This document shows positions 49,063 to 62,141 of a stretch of DNA of 64,000 nucleotides, piece by piece (the first letter of the stretch is position 1; each line of letters begins with the position of its first letter). Source of the stretch: Brachynemurus nebulosus (Eukaryota > Arthropoda > Insecta > Neuroptera > Myrmeleontidae). The stretch is taken from contig JAPWDM010000005.1 of assembly GCA_035578155.1 (NCBI GenBank), forward strand, positions 18,164,877 through 18,228,876, in the 5' to 3' direction. The notes beneath the pieces are model-generated. The model was given only the letters and a program-made list of their open reading frames with translations. It made no database searches and was not told the origin of the DNA. Made by a program: the position numbers and the translations under genes.

Positions 49063-50560
49063 CGCCGTGAGCAGCGGGGCCCCATCACGGTAGTCGAATT
49101 TTCCCCTTCATCTTCGGTATTGAATGTCTACAAGCGAAATGTGATTGAAAGTCTACAACCGAATTGTCATTTTGTTGGTTTCAAAACTGGTGATGAGTGT
49201 TCGGCTGATCGAGGCTTTAAAAAAAGGTTTTAAGTATTTAAGGGCTGTATCTCAGTAAATTTCAATTTTGTGCCGAAAACAGGTAGCAGAAAAAAAGCCA
49301 ACACAATTCGTACGAGGACATTCCTGCCCATGTTTATCCGCTAATTGTCTTTATGTTTTAGTTTTAAAAATTAAAAAAGGATCTTAAATAGTAAACTGGA
49401 AGGCCTTTATAAAGATATTTTTTCTTTCCAAAAAAATCCAAAATTTCTATTTTATAAATACTAAAAATCCAAAATTCCTAATTTATAAATAAACAGTGAT
49501 TTTAATAACATTTTTAAATTACTTAATATGTATGTATTTCATTTGTCATAAAAGTAGCTTCACTTTTTTTTAAATTTTTTAAAATTACTATTCGCCTACT
49601 TGTATTTAGAATAAACATAATGCTTTTAAAACACATTTAACAATAGCATTCAATTCCGATGTAAAAATGGGAGAAGTGGGGGGAAAAGTGATGCGGACTC
49701 CCTACAAGGTACTAGCTGGATACTAACTGAATACACGTACAAAATTTCAGCCCTCTAGGTTTCCTTATGGAGTCTCTAGACGTGTTAGAAAACAAGCAAA
49801 AAAATTAAGGAAATATTGGCGTAAAAATCGTGGGGGTAAGGGTTAAAAGTTGAAACCTCCAAAAAACAGTGTCTGGCTATTAGCTTAACCTGTACACCAA
49901 ATTTCAGCCCTCTAGGTTTATTTGGGGAGATTTTGACCCGAACGAAACTGTTAAAAAACAAGAAAAATCATGTTCTTTTGGGTATAAAAATGGTGGGGGT
50001 AGGGGTTAAAAGTCGAGACCCCCAAAAGGCACCCCCTTGATACTAACTCAATCCGAATACAAAATTTCAGCCCTCTAGGTTTATTCGGGTGACCTGTGCG
50101 AGTGGTACAAACTTCGAAAACGTCGAAAATGCATGAAATTGTAGCTTAAAAATGAGGGGGGTGGGGGTAAAATATTAAAACCTCCAAAAAGCACAACCTA
50201 GGTACGAACTTTATCAACACACCAAATTTCAACCCTCTACGTTAATTCTGGGGGGCTGGGGGCCTGTTAGATCCAGCGAAAATCGTTTTTCCCCCCTCTA
50301 CTCCCACCATATCATCCTAGGAAGCTGAATTTTGGATATGTTGTAGACAATTGACCGAAACATTATTTAAAACCGGTTTGGAAAAGTTTTATTGCTTTTC
50401 CGCCCCCCACCACCCCTTTAAATGTCGGGTCCGAAAAAAAATTTGCCCAAAATTTGACCCCACTTTGATAGTATTGTTGTGCATCGGAATAAGCCTCACT
50501 TACCAAATTTCATCTCTTAATTTCCATAGGGGGGCCCTACACATATTAAAAGGTTGCGGG

Positions 50561-50639
<79 letters not shown>

Positions 50640-50762
50640 CATCTTTTTTTTTTACATAATCGTGTTCTACGGGTCCGAAAACGGATAGCGCCCCTGGTCT
50701 CGCCTCTCGCAGCTCTTATCGTATAGACTGGATAAGTCTAATTTTTCGGAGAAAATTCGACT
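49063..50762 (-). mobile_element. Helentron-like (HINE) element, copy 2
   Basis: 1,700 bp, nearly identical to copy 1 (13240-14940) in the same orientation; differences are isolated substitutions and (TA)n length (about 50563-50635). Flanks are A-runs on both sides (AATAAAAA before CGCCGTGAGC; GACT before AAAAATG). Both the hairpin end (49064-49089) and the terminal AGTCGAATTTTCTCC (other strand, 50762) are intact. The high similarity of dispersed copies indicates recent mobilisation by a partner element. Confidence 0.72.
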
Positions 50763-51500
50763 AAAAATGTTTAAAAATATTCTTTGAAATATGCAATTTA
50801 TATAAGTGCACAAAAAAATCGTGTTGACGAACGTTGAAATGAAATATTAATTATTGAAATTAATATTCGGGTAGATTTTGATGTGTAAACGTACATAATA
50901 TACATACAAGGTCAAATCAGACTACTAAATTTCAATCAACAACTGTGTATGCATTGATATCATAGATCAGTATATAGGTGGTACGTATAGCAATCACCCA
51001 AATACACGACACGATATGACACATGAACAAGTACAAGCTCTGTATGCATAACATAGAGGTATAGTGTTTTGCAGTAGCTACATAACATTATTCTGTAGTT
51101 TTGTGGACGCGCTCGAACATCTTTAACAATTCTTTTCAGTCCTATGATTCATATCACGAGTATCGGGGTTGACTCGATCAAAAGCAGGATTCGGTGCAGA
51201 GTTGACTGACCTTGAAATAAATTTCATACGGCAATGAAACAATTTATTGCATTTTTCTACTTTTACATTGCACAAATTCGTACAGTCAGCGGTAGCGCGA
51301 AAAACATAGAAATGACTTTGGTTAAGACTGTAGTTGTTCGAAAAGTTATCGGCGTAATATGCTTTTAACATAAAATTCTGTTGAAAATAAACTTTTTGAG
51401 CGAAGTACACGGTTGCTCTCGTTTACTGTATTTTAAAACCACACTTGCAATGAAAAAAAATGCATATTTATATGTGAATTTTTAATTCACTTTCGAAAAT
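50763..51500. other. Intergenic AT-rich DNA
   Basis: A 95-codon minus-strand frame near 51123-51410 has no recognisable motif and is not supported as a gene. Confidence 0.4.
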
Positions 51501-51501
51501 T

Positions 51502-51788
51502 CTTTGGTATTGAACCGCTGTAACTTTGTTATTTTCGGTATAGAACCGCTGCAATCTTACTACTTTTGATACAGCATTGCTACTATTTTGGGTATACCTA
51601 CTACTTCCGTGAATTTACTCCTTTTGATAAAGAACGACTGTAATCTTACTACTTTTGGTACAGAATCGCTGTAACCTTACTACATTTGGTGCAGAATCGC
51701 TGTAACCTCACTACTTTTCGTGCAGAATCGCTGTAATCTTACTACTTTTGGTGCAAAATCGCTGTAACCTTACTACTTTTGTTATAGA
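51502..51788 (+). repeat. 31-bp minisatellite
   Basis: About nine imperfect tandem units of GGTGCAGAATCGCTGTAACC plus TTACTACTTTT. The central units (51647-51780) are well conserved at 31 bp each; the outer ones are degraded. A lone unit exists at about 15750-15781. Confidence 0.85.
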
Positions 51789-52145
51789 AATTTTATAGAT
51801 AAAATTACCGAATAGGTAAATCGATCTTGATTAACAGTAGATCCGAAGTAATATTTTATTATCTTCAATTTAATTGACATATTATTTCGCTATAAAAGTT
51901 TCACTACCATATTCTGACAGGCTAATGTTTATTAAAAGATGAGTTTCTCGTTACATAATAGTTTTGGCATCTCGAGTTTCTTTATCATTCTTTGACCGTC
52001 GTTTATAAAGCAAAACACTTGGTGCTTTAAAATAAAATACGAAAACTAATATTGCAATTTGAATGCAATTCTCACGGCCAAAGTGTACTATCATATATTT
52101 ATAACACATACACATATCCAATACATTTGCAACGAATTGTAATCT

Positions 52146-52146
<1 letters not shown>

Positions 52147-52224
<78 letters not shown>
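52147..52224. repeat. (TA)n microsatellite
   Basis: About 39 uninterrupted TA units in otherwise unremarkable AT-rich DNA. Confidence 0.95.
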
Positions 52225-52225
<1 letters not shown>

Positions 52226-53910
52226 CAATGCTCTGTATACTATGTCTTGTTTGCCGCTCGTTACAATGTCAAATACAACTGTTCAATGCATCTCTTTGAG
52301 ACGCCATCATGTGAATAATAGTTTGAACTACAATTGCAGTGATCCTGATGCGAGATAAGTTCAATAATATCACAGTTGCAAAAATTATCTTTTTGTTAGT
52401 AGTGGATTTATTTGATGTAGGTTAAAGGATAGGAAAAAGATTGAAAAATTTGAATCGTTATTTTTATTAGAATTTAAGTATGCATATTAATTAAAACTTA
52501 TTAACTTCCCATTGGAAATTATTATAATGGATTCGATTTTCCGAATCGCTAATTTAGACATATCTCCACGTTTCAAGGTCACTAGAATCCGAATTCAATC
52601 GTTTTTAGCCAAATTTTTTTAATTTATTTGCGATAATTAAAATATGCATGCAGTTTTTTATTGATTATGGTAATACACTAACTGAAAATTAAATTGATTG
52701 TTTAATAAACTATTTTTTTAAGCTTTCGTACCCACAAAAAGAAAAAACGTAACCCTTATAAATCAACTTAGATTAAAATTGGTAGTCACTTTGGTCCAAA
52801 GGGAAAAAAGAAACAACTACTAAATTCTTCCGTATTGCGAAGTAGGAGCTACTCACCCAATGAAGTTGGTCTATTTTTCGCTAATTTTCATTTTTAAGCT
52901 CTGTGTATCAAATTTTGACTTTCAAAATGAGACTTTTTTGTTTTCTCATACTTTACCTCGAAAATTTTTAATTCTGCCTTTTTCCCTATGAAAAATGAGT
53001 TGCCCCTTCACCTCCCCCAACCCCCAGAAAAAAAACATTAAAGAAATAAAGAAAAAGGGAAAATATTTAAAAGAAAATTTCGATTAACTAGTTTCAGTTT
53101 ACGAAAATAATTGGTAGACTTTTTTGGGATTTAGTAGTTATTTAATCTCTTAATGCGTCAACCTGCTTAAAGTATTATTTTGTTATAACTTTATTGATGT
53201 TAAAACTGAATCTTGTCTATGTAAATATTCTTCAATATCCAATATGATTTTTTATTCGTTCGGAAATGAAGAGTTCGTTACGATTATATATAAAATTGAT
53301 GAAAAACATGCTTCAAATCACATCAGACTCGAATATTTTAATGATCAACAACAAGCAATGTAGATAAAGATGGAGACACTGAACTGAAATGAGATGAGAT
53401 ATATTTAAATAAAAAATATGTCATAATAGTCGTATATGTACATAAATCCTTAGGGATATTTATGGAGATGTAAACAAATTTCGATACTAGATAATATATT
53501 CAGATTCAATATCGAAAGATTACAATTAGTACAAATATAGGAGATTTTCAATGTTATTTTTAATCTTGAAATGAACATATTATTAAATATAACATTTTTT
53601 GAAATCTTTGAGGGATTAAGTCTGTCGACACAGCCTTACAAACTAAAACTTTTTGCCCCTTTCTACGAATTTTATAGATAACTATGGAATTACGATGGCT
53701 GTTGATGACGAATTTGAGCTCGATTTTGAATTCTATTTCATTAGGATTTCTCACATTTCAGTATTGTAGTACAAAAGAAAAAAAAATGTTTAACATGTAC
53801 ATTTTGCAAATTTAATAAATTTGAGCGTTACTTTATGGTATTCCATATTTTTGTTATTAATAAATAAAACACTTTATTCCGCAAAAAATTTCACTTATAT
53901 ATTTTCACTC
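52225..53910. other. Intergenic AT-rich DNA
   Basis: No gene or element end was recognised. Confidence 0.45.
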
Positions 53911-53950
53911 TTATGACATGTTTCGATCAATTTGATCATTATCAAAATAA
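53911..53950 (-). ncRNA. Degenerate hammerhead-like motif of a PLE terminal repeat
   Basis: On the minus strand: TTGATAA, TGATCAAATTGATC, GAAA, CATGTC. Compared with the motif at 32279 the first core has C to T and G to A changes (CTGATGA expected), while stem II (GATC/GATC) and GAAA remain. Cleavage is unlikely; it marks an old terminal repeat fragment. Confidence 0.35.
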
Positions 53951-54925
53951 ATAGTGCCACAAAGTATATATTGGTCTGCGATATAATTAAAGATTTAAAC
54001 TGTGTAATGCATGTTTGTTAACGTCTCGAATTCGTAAAATTAATGGTGTAGTTAATAAAAATTTTTAAATTTTTTAAATTTTTCTTTTCAAGTGAACCTG
54101 ACATACGTAATGTCTTCATTGACCTGGAAATGTATAATCTTCTTTTCGAAAATGTAACAAAGTTTAATATAAAGATTAACTATATTTCAAAAATTTTTCC
54201 ATGTGTTTTTATTTATATTTTTATTTAGTTTCTCCAAGATAACTTTCAGTGTATACACACTATGTGTTTTTTTTCTGCGAAAACTGTGAAATATTAATTC
54301 TTGATTTTTTTAAAAAATATTTTTTAAAGAAACCCCTTGTTTTCGGTTTTTTTCCGTAGAATAAGCGTACCTTGCTTGCTTTTGTCATTATAATAAATTA
54401 ATTATTTAACTAGAATTATATATTATAAGCTTAAAAATAATTAAAATAGTGTACATAGAAATTCTGTTTAAATGCTTTGGTTTGTTGAAAATTTGACATT
54501 AGACACCATTTAAACCAATGCCAATTTCTAATATAGTTGCTGTGATTCATTAACATAATATGCTACACATAAACTGCCTATGTATGACAAAGTAACTAAA
54601 ATTATTTACTTACACTAGTAATTCTCAAACGATTTTTGCTTATGAAAACCAGACAACATAAAAAAAAAAATGGTCTTAGGATTTTTTCTTAGGTTACCAT
54701 AGCCCATAGAATACTAGAAACCAACTTTGTATCTCTATACTAGCGATACCAGTTTAGTCAATTTTTGACGTAAAATTTATCGGCCCCACCAAACGCACAA
54801 CATGTTACTACATAGACTTCTCATCTATATACACGGATCTACGCTTATCTCAATCTCTGTATAGTGGGGCATGCATCGTGTACGTATATTGTGCATACGT
54901 ATATGATAATATTTGTAATAATATG
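53951..54925. other. Intergenic AT-rich DNA
   Basis: No gene is supported. Confidence 0.45.
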
Positions 54926-54927
54926 TA

Positions 54928-55815
54928 CCGTAAAACCGTCTAGACCCGGACACTTTTTTACATTTTTGGGTTAATTTTATATTTATACATGTTTCCTTCA
55001 TAGATATCACCAATAAAAGTATTACCATTAGAAAGAGCCTATATTATTTGTTATATCCCTGACCCATTTGTTTCATTATAAGTAAAAATAAAAAATTTAA
55101 AAAAAAATTAGTAATTGTCCGGGTTTACACCCTAAATCGGTCTTGCCCCGGACACTTACTTAAATAATGTAATAACATGCAAACTAACCTCTCCCGTCGG
55201 GGTTAGGAAAGTGTTTTATATCGTCTGATGTCTTTGAACCTGTCAAAGACTTCAAAACATTTTGTGGGAAGGAAGAGGGGTCAATACATAGTACACCTCT
55301 CTATGAAGTAAACATGCGATATGACACCAGAAGGAGGCATAAACCGCTTAATTCTGCTGGGAATATAACGTATGGATAGTGGGATTTACAGCTGGTGCGA
55401 ATCGCGGCCATAGTGTAATAAACTGATGTGTCCGGGTCTAAACGGATATATGTACATATATAGCATGTATTTTTTTTTATATATACATCGAATATAACTT
55501 CAAACATCATTAAATGATGCGCGATAAAATTCTGAACACATACATATCAAAACTAAAACAACATGACAATTATGACGAAAATTACATGTCTAAGTTAGAC
55601 ACACATTTTATTTCCTTGAAAAACTGGAGGATAGTAATCCTGTAAAATGAGATAGTAAATGTTGCAATCCGTTGTCTTTATTGGTACAGCTGTTTAGAGG
55701 ATGTTTTTCTTTCTCTAATGACGTCAAGAACAAATGTTTATTGTTGCAGGTTAATGTAGAAATTATTTACTTTGAAGATTGGGTTCAAAGTGTCCGGGTC
55801 CAGACGGTTTTACGG
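54928..55815 (-). mobile_element. TA-flanked DNA transposon with CCCGGACA boxes, copy 2
   Basis: Inverted copy of 34191-35092. Ends CCGTAAAACCGTCTAGACCC on both sides, TA at 54926-54927 and 55816-55817, and the same internal boxes. It differs by many substitutions and small gaps, so both copies are moderately old. Confidence 0.8.
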
Positions 55816-55869
55816 TACACGTATTGACGTATTCGATCATTGTTGACACATAAACAATTCATAAAATAA

Positions 55870-56285
55870 GTATTTTTTTATTACTCATGCAGGAGAATTA
55901 CTAACTTGGCTCATACATTTTTGTACGCAAAATAGCTGTTTGTCCATTCTACTCTTTCCACATACTTTTTTACGAGCGGAAAGTTTACTTTCCGCATGCA
56001 AATTGACAATAAAAAACGCAAAATTTAATCAAAACACGCAAAGCCGTCTCTTGATTTTTCATTTAATAAATATTTCATAATTATTTTTATAGAAACCACC
56101 AACAAAGTAATTTAAACAATATTTAATTCAGAAAAATGACAAACACTCTAAAATATCGTTTTAAAAAATAATAAAAAATAGTAGTAACAACAGAAAAAAG
56201 TATGTAAAATTCCTAATAAAAAATAGTATGGGCAACTCGTGCGGGATTGTCGATTACCCGCCCTTATTGCACATTATACTATTAC
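55870..56285 (-). repeat. Palindrome-bearing interspersed repeat, copy 2
   Basis: Reverse-complement match to 12842-13239. The palindrome GCGGAAAGTTTACTTTCCGC (55975-55994) corresponds to GTGGAAAGTTACTTTCCAC in copy 1: both halves changed together. The other end, near 56225-56275, is a compact hairpin (CAACTCGTGCGGG, short loop, CCCGCCCTTATTGCAC). It ends beside an A/T-run like copy 1. Confidence 0.65.
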
Positions 56286-57546
56286 TTATTTAAATGAAAA
56301 TATCTCTTTATTTTGAGTATTTTTTTTTTTTTTTGTTTAAATGGAATTTGTACACTTGTTGTTAGATACGACAACTTTATATTTTTTTCTATTTAAATTT
56401 CAAAAATTAATTAAAAACACAATGACGCACGGTGCAATGTGACCATTATAACAACAATAAAGAACGAAAGTTCAAAATGATTTGTTTAATCATTATAACA
56501 ATCAGTAAGTGAATGACCAGAGTGTAGTTTCACTTGCTCCAAACTGCACAGTACGAACCACACAATTTTGTATTTAGTTCGATTCTGTATTCGGTGCGTT
56601 GGTCTATAATCAGTTATATAATTTGAGGCTACTGAAAACAACTCACCCTGTATACTATATTATCTACTTGTCTCAACGATATAAAATATTATTTATTTGT
56701 TTATTTCTATATCGCTACGCTTTTAAAATAAAGCTCCCCGTCCGTTATGTTGATGTCATGCATTACGCTGAACTGAACTACATAATATCTGCCCGGCCGG
56801 TAATAATGTTGCTCACTCCTGTTGGCATTTGTTGGTCGTGGTGTCTGTCGACTGTTGGCTGTGCCTAGCAGTGCCAGTTATACGGTCATTAATGACCGTA
56901 ATTAATTCTACGAACATCTCAATGACTCTCCAGATGAATATTTACATTTTGTGCTCAAACTCTCAACTCGTTTCTATTGCTCGAAATGCAAACAAATGGA
57001 CGGACACACAGACAGACAGACGTGCAAAAATAAAACATGAATATTTTTAATTAGCCGAGGCCGTGTTATTATTTTAATAACAAATTTTAGAGGTAGGTAA
57101 ATAGTACCTACTGCGTGTGTGTAGGTGGCTCTGGTATTGCTGTTTGTATAGAATTAATATATTAATTTTATTTGAGTTGGTTATTTGTATGTATAATTGT
57201 GTTTGTTTGTTGATGATTATATAAATATTTTATATTACGTGATTTTATATTAAATTTATATAGGAAATGTTTTAATTTGTTTAATGTTACAAAAACGACA
57301 GATTTTATCTTGCTTTGTTCGAAAATATACCTCTGTCGTAGCATCCTGCATGACACAGCCAATTTTTAAAGACTTATTTTTAAGGGAATAACTTTCTGCC
57401 ACGTATAACACAGGTATGTATTACAGTGGCCATCCAGTGGTACGTACTTCGATTTTACGTAGTGACGTCAGCGATTTAGTGGGGTTCTCCTCTCACATGT
57501 ATGTTGTTGTTTGCCTGTGTTGGTGAAAATTTATGTACCAAGCCAG
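56286..57546. other. Intergenic DNA
   Basis: Slightly richer in G+C at 56740-57010. Open frames there have no recognisable motif, and no splice signals were identified with confidence. Confidence 0.4.
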
Positions 57547-58580
57547 AGTCAGGGCCGTAGGTAATATTGTCTGAGGGTCTCGAGCCTTAAAAAAATTTTA
57601 AAATTTCACTACAGATATATATGCACATATTATGTATACGTAATATGCAAAATGCAAATGAAAAATGATTAACGTAAAATTCGAGAATATTCTAATCGTC
57701 AACTAGCAAAGATATCAAAAAAACAGACTTCACCGTAGAATTGGTCATTTGAGATTAAAAGTGTAGTTTGACAAAAATTCTAGAATGTTCTATTTATCAA
57801 CTAGCAAAGATATTGAAAAATCAACTGTACCATTTAATTGTCCATTAAAAAAGAGGTCAAATTACACATTTTGACAAATGTTCTGGAATATTCTATTCGT
57901 CAACTAGCAAAGATATTCAAAAACAGACGTCGCCATTGAACTGGCTACCAAAAAAGAGACCAAATAACACATTTTGAGAAATGTTCTAGAATATTCTATT
58001 TGTCAACTAACAAATATATTGGAAAATCTACTGCACCATTTAATTGTCCAACTGAAATTAAACTAATGTAAACCAAATGTACGATTTTGACAAACATTCT
58101 TTGCTATTTGACGAATAGAATATTCTAGAACATTTATCAAAATCTGCTATTCTGTCTTTTATTCGATGACCAATTAAATGGTTCAATCGATTTTTCGATA
58201 TCTTTGTTAGATGACGAATAGAACATTCTAGAAATTTTGTCAAAATGCGCTGCTTAATCTAGTTTCTAGTGCCCAATTCAATAGTGAAGTTTGTTTTCTG
58301 GTATCTTTGCTAGTAAAATATTACATGGAGTAGAATATTCTAGAATTTTTGTCAGCTTCCGCTATTTGGCGTCTTTTACGCTGATGAATGCCATAGTGAA
58401 GTCGATTTTTCGACAGTTTTCTAAAAGTCGTCACTCATATTCATTAGTATAACATTCGATTTCCTTTGTCTACACAACCGAATTTTAGGTGGAAATTGTC
58501 TCTTAAGATAATATTGTTTTAAATAAATTCAGAAACATAATATTTACCGACCCCCGAAACAAAAGTTTACCGACGCCGCT
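57547..58580. mobile_element. Possible hAT-like element carrying the palindromic satellite
   Basis: The left end CAGGGCCGTAGGTAA and the right end CAGCGGCGTCGGTAA (other strand) are similar and both are followed by a GGGGTC/GAGGGTC word. This suggests a DNA transposon with hAT-like CAG ends around the satellite. No target duplication was seen, so this is tentative. Confidence 0.35.
57670..58400. repeat. Palindromic satellite of ~100-bp units
   Basis: Four direct units contain TCTAGAATATTCTATTCGTC-AACTAGCAAAGATAT; the word CAACTAGC/CAACTAAC lies at 57700, 57798, 57901 and 58004 (spacing 98-103 bp). They are followed by three inverted units (about 58101, 58201 and 58301, spacing 100 bp) with the complementary words. 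The inversion centre is near 58070-58085. Units are about 80% alike by eye. Confidence 0.8.
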
Positions 58581-59149
58581 GATCTTTCCATTTTACGTAC
58601 TTCCCCTTAAATTTGCACCGACCACTACGTAAAATTGGATTTGTGGTGTATTAGGTAATTTAAGAAATTTAAACTTTAAATTTAGATATCTGAAAAACAA
58701 AAATGTTCAGGAAATTGAAAATCAAAAGATATGAAATCGTGTTAACAAAGTTTATTTAACAAATTGTTTAATATTTTACAAATTGGTATTTTTGAATATT
58801 ACAAAAAATAATATTCGTGATATTATGACTAGCTCCAAGGATACAATCTGTAAATTTTATCTCAGGAGGTCGATTTACGAAGAAAATTTTTTAGAAAAAT
58901 GTTCAGACAGAGTGTTACATAGGTAAGCAATTTTACAAGAAGGAAAGATAAAAGCGAATAACAAAAGCAATCAAAGATTAACCTTGTATGACAGTCAGTA
59001 AATTTAAGAGAAATACGTAAGATAGATTACAAAAGGTAAGATAAGGTAATTAAAAAAAAATTTAGTGACTCTGAGCTCTAATGAGCTCTCTGCTTAGGTA
59101 AATAAGTGCGAAGGTTCGACAGCGACCACAGGTCTGTTGCACAATACGT

Positions 59150-59330
59150 AATGTATTATAGAATACATCGGACTACTCCGGTACCGACGGTAACTAGTCA
59201 GAGAGTGAGCAATGTTTGTAGATGTACGCTTTATACGGAATTGTTAATGTGGTACAGAGTGGTGTCGGAATTTAGGTGGCGTTAGGTTTCACTTGACGTC
59301 TTCCACCGTCAATAACCGTGGACCGGTTAA
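59150..59330 (+). repeat. Diverged interspersed repeat, copy 2
   Basis: Partner of 45835-45985: CGGTACCGACGGTAACTAGT, CAGAGAGTGAGC and GGTTTCACTTGACG appear in the same order. Origin unknown. Confidence 0.45.
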
Positions 59331-61386
59331 GGACCATTCTTTAATTTCGACAATAGCATTCTCAGAACTTATATACGACGTGACATTTCTGTTAATTCTT
59401 TTAAACAAACCATATGAAAAAAATTTTTTGTCTCAAAATGCCGGACTTTTTACTGCCAAATGATAAGTACAATAGATAAGGTTACAAAGAAAGAAAAAGA
59501 AAAAAATCAAAGATTCCAACATCAAAAAAGTGAACCGTAGGAATTTACAAAATATAAATTATACTAAACTATGTTGATAAAATTAAACATTATTTAGAAT
59601 TATACCGTATTGTCACAGATGGCGGCACCTGTACCAGTGAATATATACAGATCAGGGCATTTTGAGCCGCCATATTGCAGGACGAGTTAACTCGTCTTAA
59701 TTATTTAAAGAGTTAATGAGGATTTCATAGTTTTTAACTTATAGCTTTATGCGTGTCTGACACGCACTTGCCAAATTTATTAAACATGTTTGTTGATATA
59801 TTTCAACGTAATTCTTTTGTTTGTTCATTGTTTGTTCAAATAGAGTATTTTTTCCTATTTTTTGAGTTAATTCCGTGAAAACGTTACAAAAAATTGAAAT
59901 GCCCGTGCGAATAATTACCTTGTCGGCCATTTTAAATTGATCGGTGGACTTCACTATTTAGTAATTACCTCAACAGGACAATTAGTGCGGCTTGAAAGTA
60001 GAACAGTGGAATGGATTAAAATTTTGTACTAAACTCTTAAGAACTGTTGTTACTAAGGGATACAACTTTCATTATTTTAAATCAATTTCACGTTATCGAA
60101 AATAAGTATATGAAACATTCAAACTACCATCGAAAAATGTAAACGATCTAATAGCCTGGCAAAATGAATAATGTAAAGAATACACGACATACTTTAAGTA
60201 TATACAGTTACTCTGAAGTTGACAGTACTATCATTAGAATGAATTAAACTGATCTCCCGTCTTTTACAAACTATACTCGTTACACTCATCGCCACGTCCT
60301 ATATGCCTGAGTTGGTGATGATAATGTAACGGACAGGTAAGTGGAAAATATTAGGAAGATCGATGAAGAACGAACGGAAGAGGAACACTACATTAATAAA
60401 TAACATTGAAGATAATAATTAATGTTTATTTCGTAAACAACCTGACAGGTGAAACAATATTATAACAATAACAGAGTAATGGGGCAAGTGGGGGGAGTGA
60501 TAGTGCGTAAAGCTCTGGTTTCACCAGTGCGGACACTCGGATAATTGTTGTCCACAATGATTGTACGACTTGATGCAAATACAAACTTAAATGGAGCATA
60601 ATCAGGTAGCATACTATAATTACTTTATAGTTTTATAACCATTGCGGGTAATGTTTTTGGCACTCGTTCTAGTGTGACCGGAGCTTTATGCACTCATATC
60701 AGCTTGTTTGTTCCTATATCCTACTACTGTTATTCCTACATCCTATTTTGTATACAGTGGCGTTAGATTATGACATCGGAAAAATGGGCAAAGTGGCGCA
60801 AGTACCATGTAGATGTATGTCTCAGCATACGAATGTATGTTCCTACCATTATTATAATTTTGTACATAATATAAGTTTTAATTTTATAAATTGGATCATT
60901 TAAAATACAAAACTTGGAGTTCCGAGGGAAACCCCTCGTATTGTCCTCGACAATATATCTACTTGTCGGATTTTGATAAAAATTTACGAAGTGATTCCAA
61001 AAAAGAATCCTGATATGTTTTCTAGGATTATAGTTATCTGACGTTAGATTTTTGAGTTATAAAATCTTCATATTTGATGATTTTCAAAAGGCTATTAGAA
61101 TTGAGGCTGAAATGTTTTGATGTTATTTCTTTTTACATTGACAGAAACAAACATACCTGTCGCAGTATTCTGGGTAACATAGCAAATTTCCCCTTTTGAT
61201 AACTGAAATTCTTTGAAGTAAAATTTGATTGGTAGATATTTATTGGCAAAACTTAATTTACAACGAAATCTGTCTGCCCTCCGGATATTGAGACTTATAT
61301 TCCATACGCTTGTATAAATCTGTATACACAAAATGTAAATAAACTAAAACCAGTTTTCTTAATTTGTCTCGAAAACCAGTATATAC
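59331..61386. other. Intergenic AT-rich DNA
   Basis: Contains a perfect 16-bp palindrome GACGAGTTAACTCGTC at 59681-59696 next to a small GC-richer patch (59620-59700). Open frames on both strands have no supported identity. Confidence 0.45.
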
Positions 61387-61580
61387 TTACAAGGGGAGTA
61401 TCAAACATGGGAATCACGGATTGAGAAGAAATAAATATGTGTTGTAGAATATATTTCTTTGAGTATTGTAGTAATAATAATTTAGGCCAATGCGCCTTTG
61501 TTTGAAAATTAAACGCACGAAAATTTTCAAATAACATATCGTGTTTGATATGTATCAGTTAGTTGGTACTCTCTCCAACA

Positions 61581-61676
61581 GCGGCGCTTGGTGGTGTGGT
61601 TAGAGTATACTCTCATGTATGTAACTTTTTTTAATATACAGACGGAAGGGTTCTATGTTCGAATCTATACCTTTCC
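61581..61676 (+). repeat. tRNA-like A/B-box segment, left arm
   Basis: GGTGGTGTGGTTAGAGTA (61590-61607) resembles an RNA polymerase III A box and D arm, and GTTCGAATC (61657-61665) a B box. Between them GTAAC, a T-run and ATACAG look like an inserted, intron-like piece. The stems around the B box do not pair well, so this is not a functional tRNA gene; a SINE-type relic is more likely. Confidence 0.5.
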
Positions 61677-62048
61677 AACATAACTCTCTTTTCAATTTTT
61701 TTTTAAACTTTGCAATATTGTACGCTGCTATAATTATTTTCTAAAAAAGAAGATATAATATTTTTTGTACATGTTGTACATTATATTTACATAAAGATAT
61801 GTTTACATACATTTTTACATAAAATTAAAGCGATGTTTATTATAAATTAATTATACTATTTTTAGATATTCTTCATTTTATCCTTATTTAAAGTATGCCA
61901 ATTGTAAATTGTTTTATAATAATGACATAAAACAGAATACCATATCTCCGTTTAAAAAATAATTATAGCATCGTCAATGTAACTGAGCATTGTACAATAT
62001 TGAAAAAGTTAAAAAAAAAAATTGAAAAGAGAAGAATTTTGTTGGAAA

Positions 62049-62141
62049 AGCATCGATTCGAACCTAGGACCTTTTCGTCTGTATATTAAAAAAAAGTTAC
62101 ATATATGAGAGCAGAGTCTAACCGCACCACCAGCGGCCGCT
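62049..62141 (-). repeat. tRNA-like A/B-box segment, right arm
   Basis: Minus-strand counterpart of 61581-61676: GCTGGTGGTGCGGTTAGA (from about 62140 down) and AGGTTCGAATC (62064-62054). It is closer to the usual SINE consensus (GGTCCTAGGTTCGAATC) than the left arm, implying that the left arm decayed more. Confidence 0.5.

Noticed and set aside
61581..61676. Genuine tRNA gene
   Set aside because: A- and B-box-like words are present, but the T stem does not pair and the spacing includes a T-run; a relic of a SINE is more likely.
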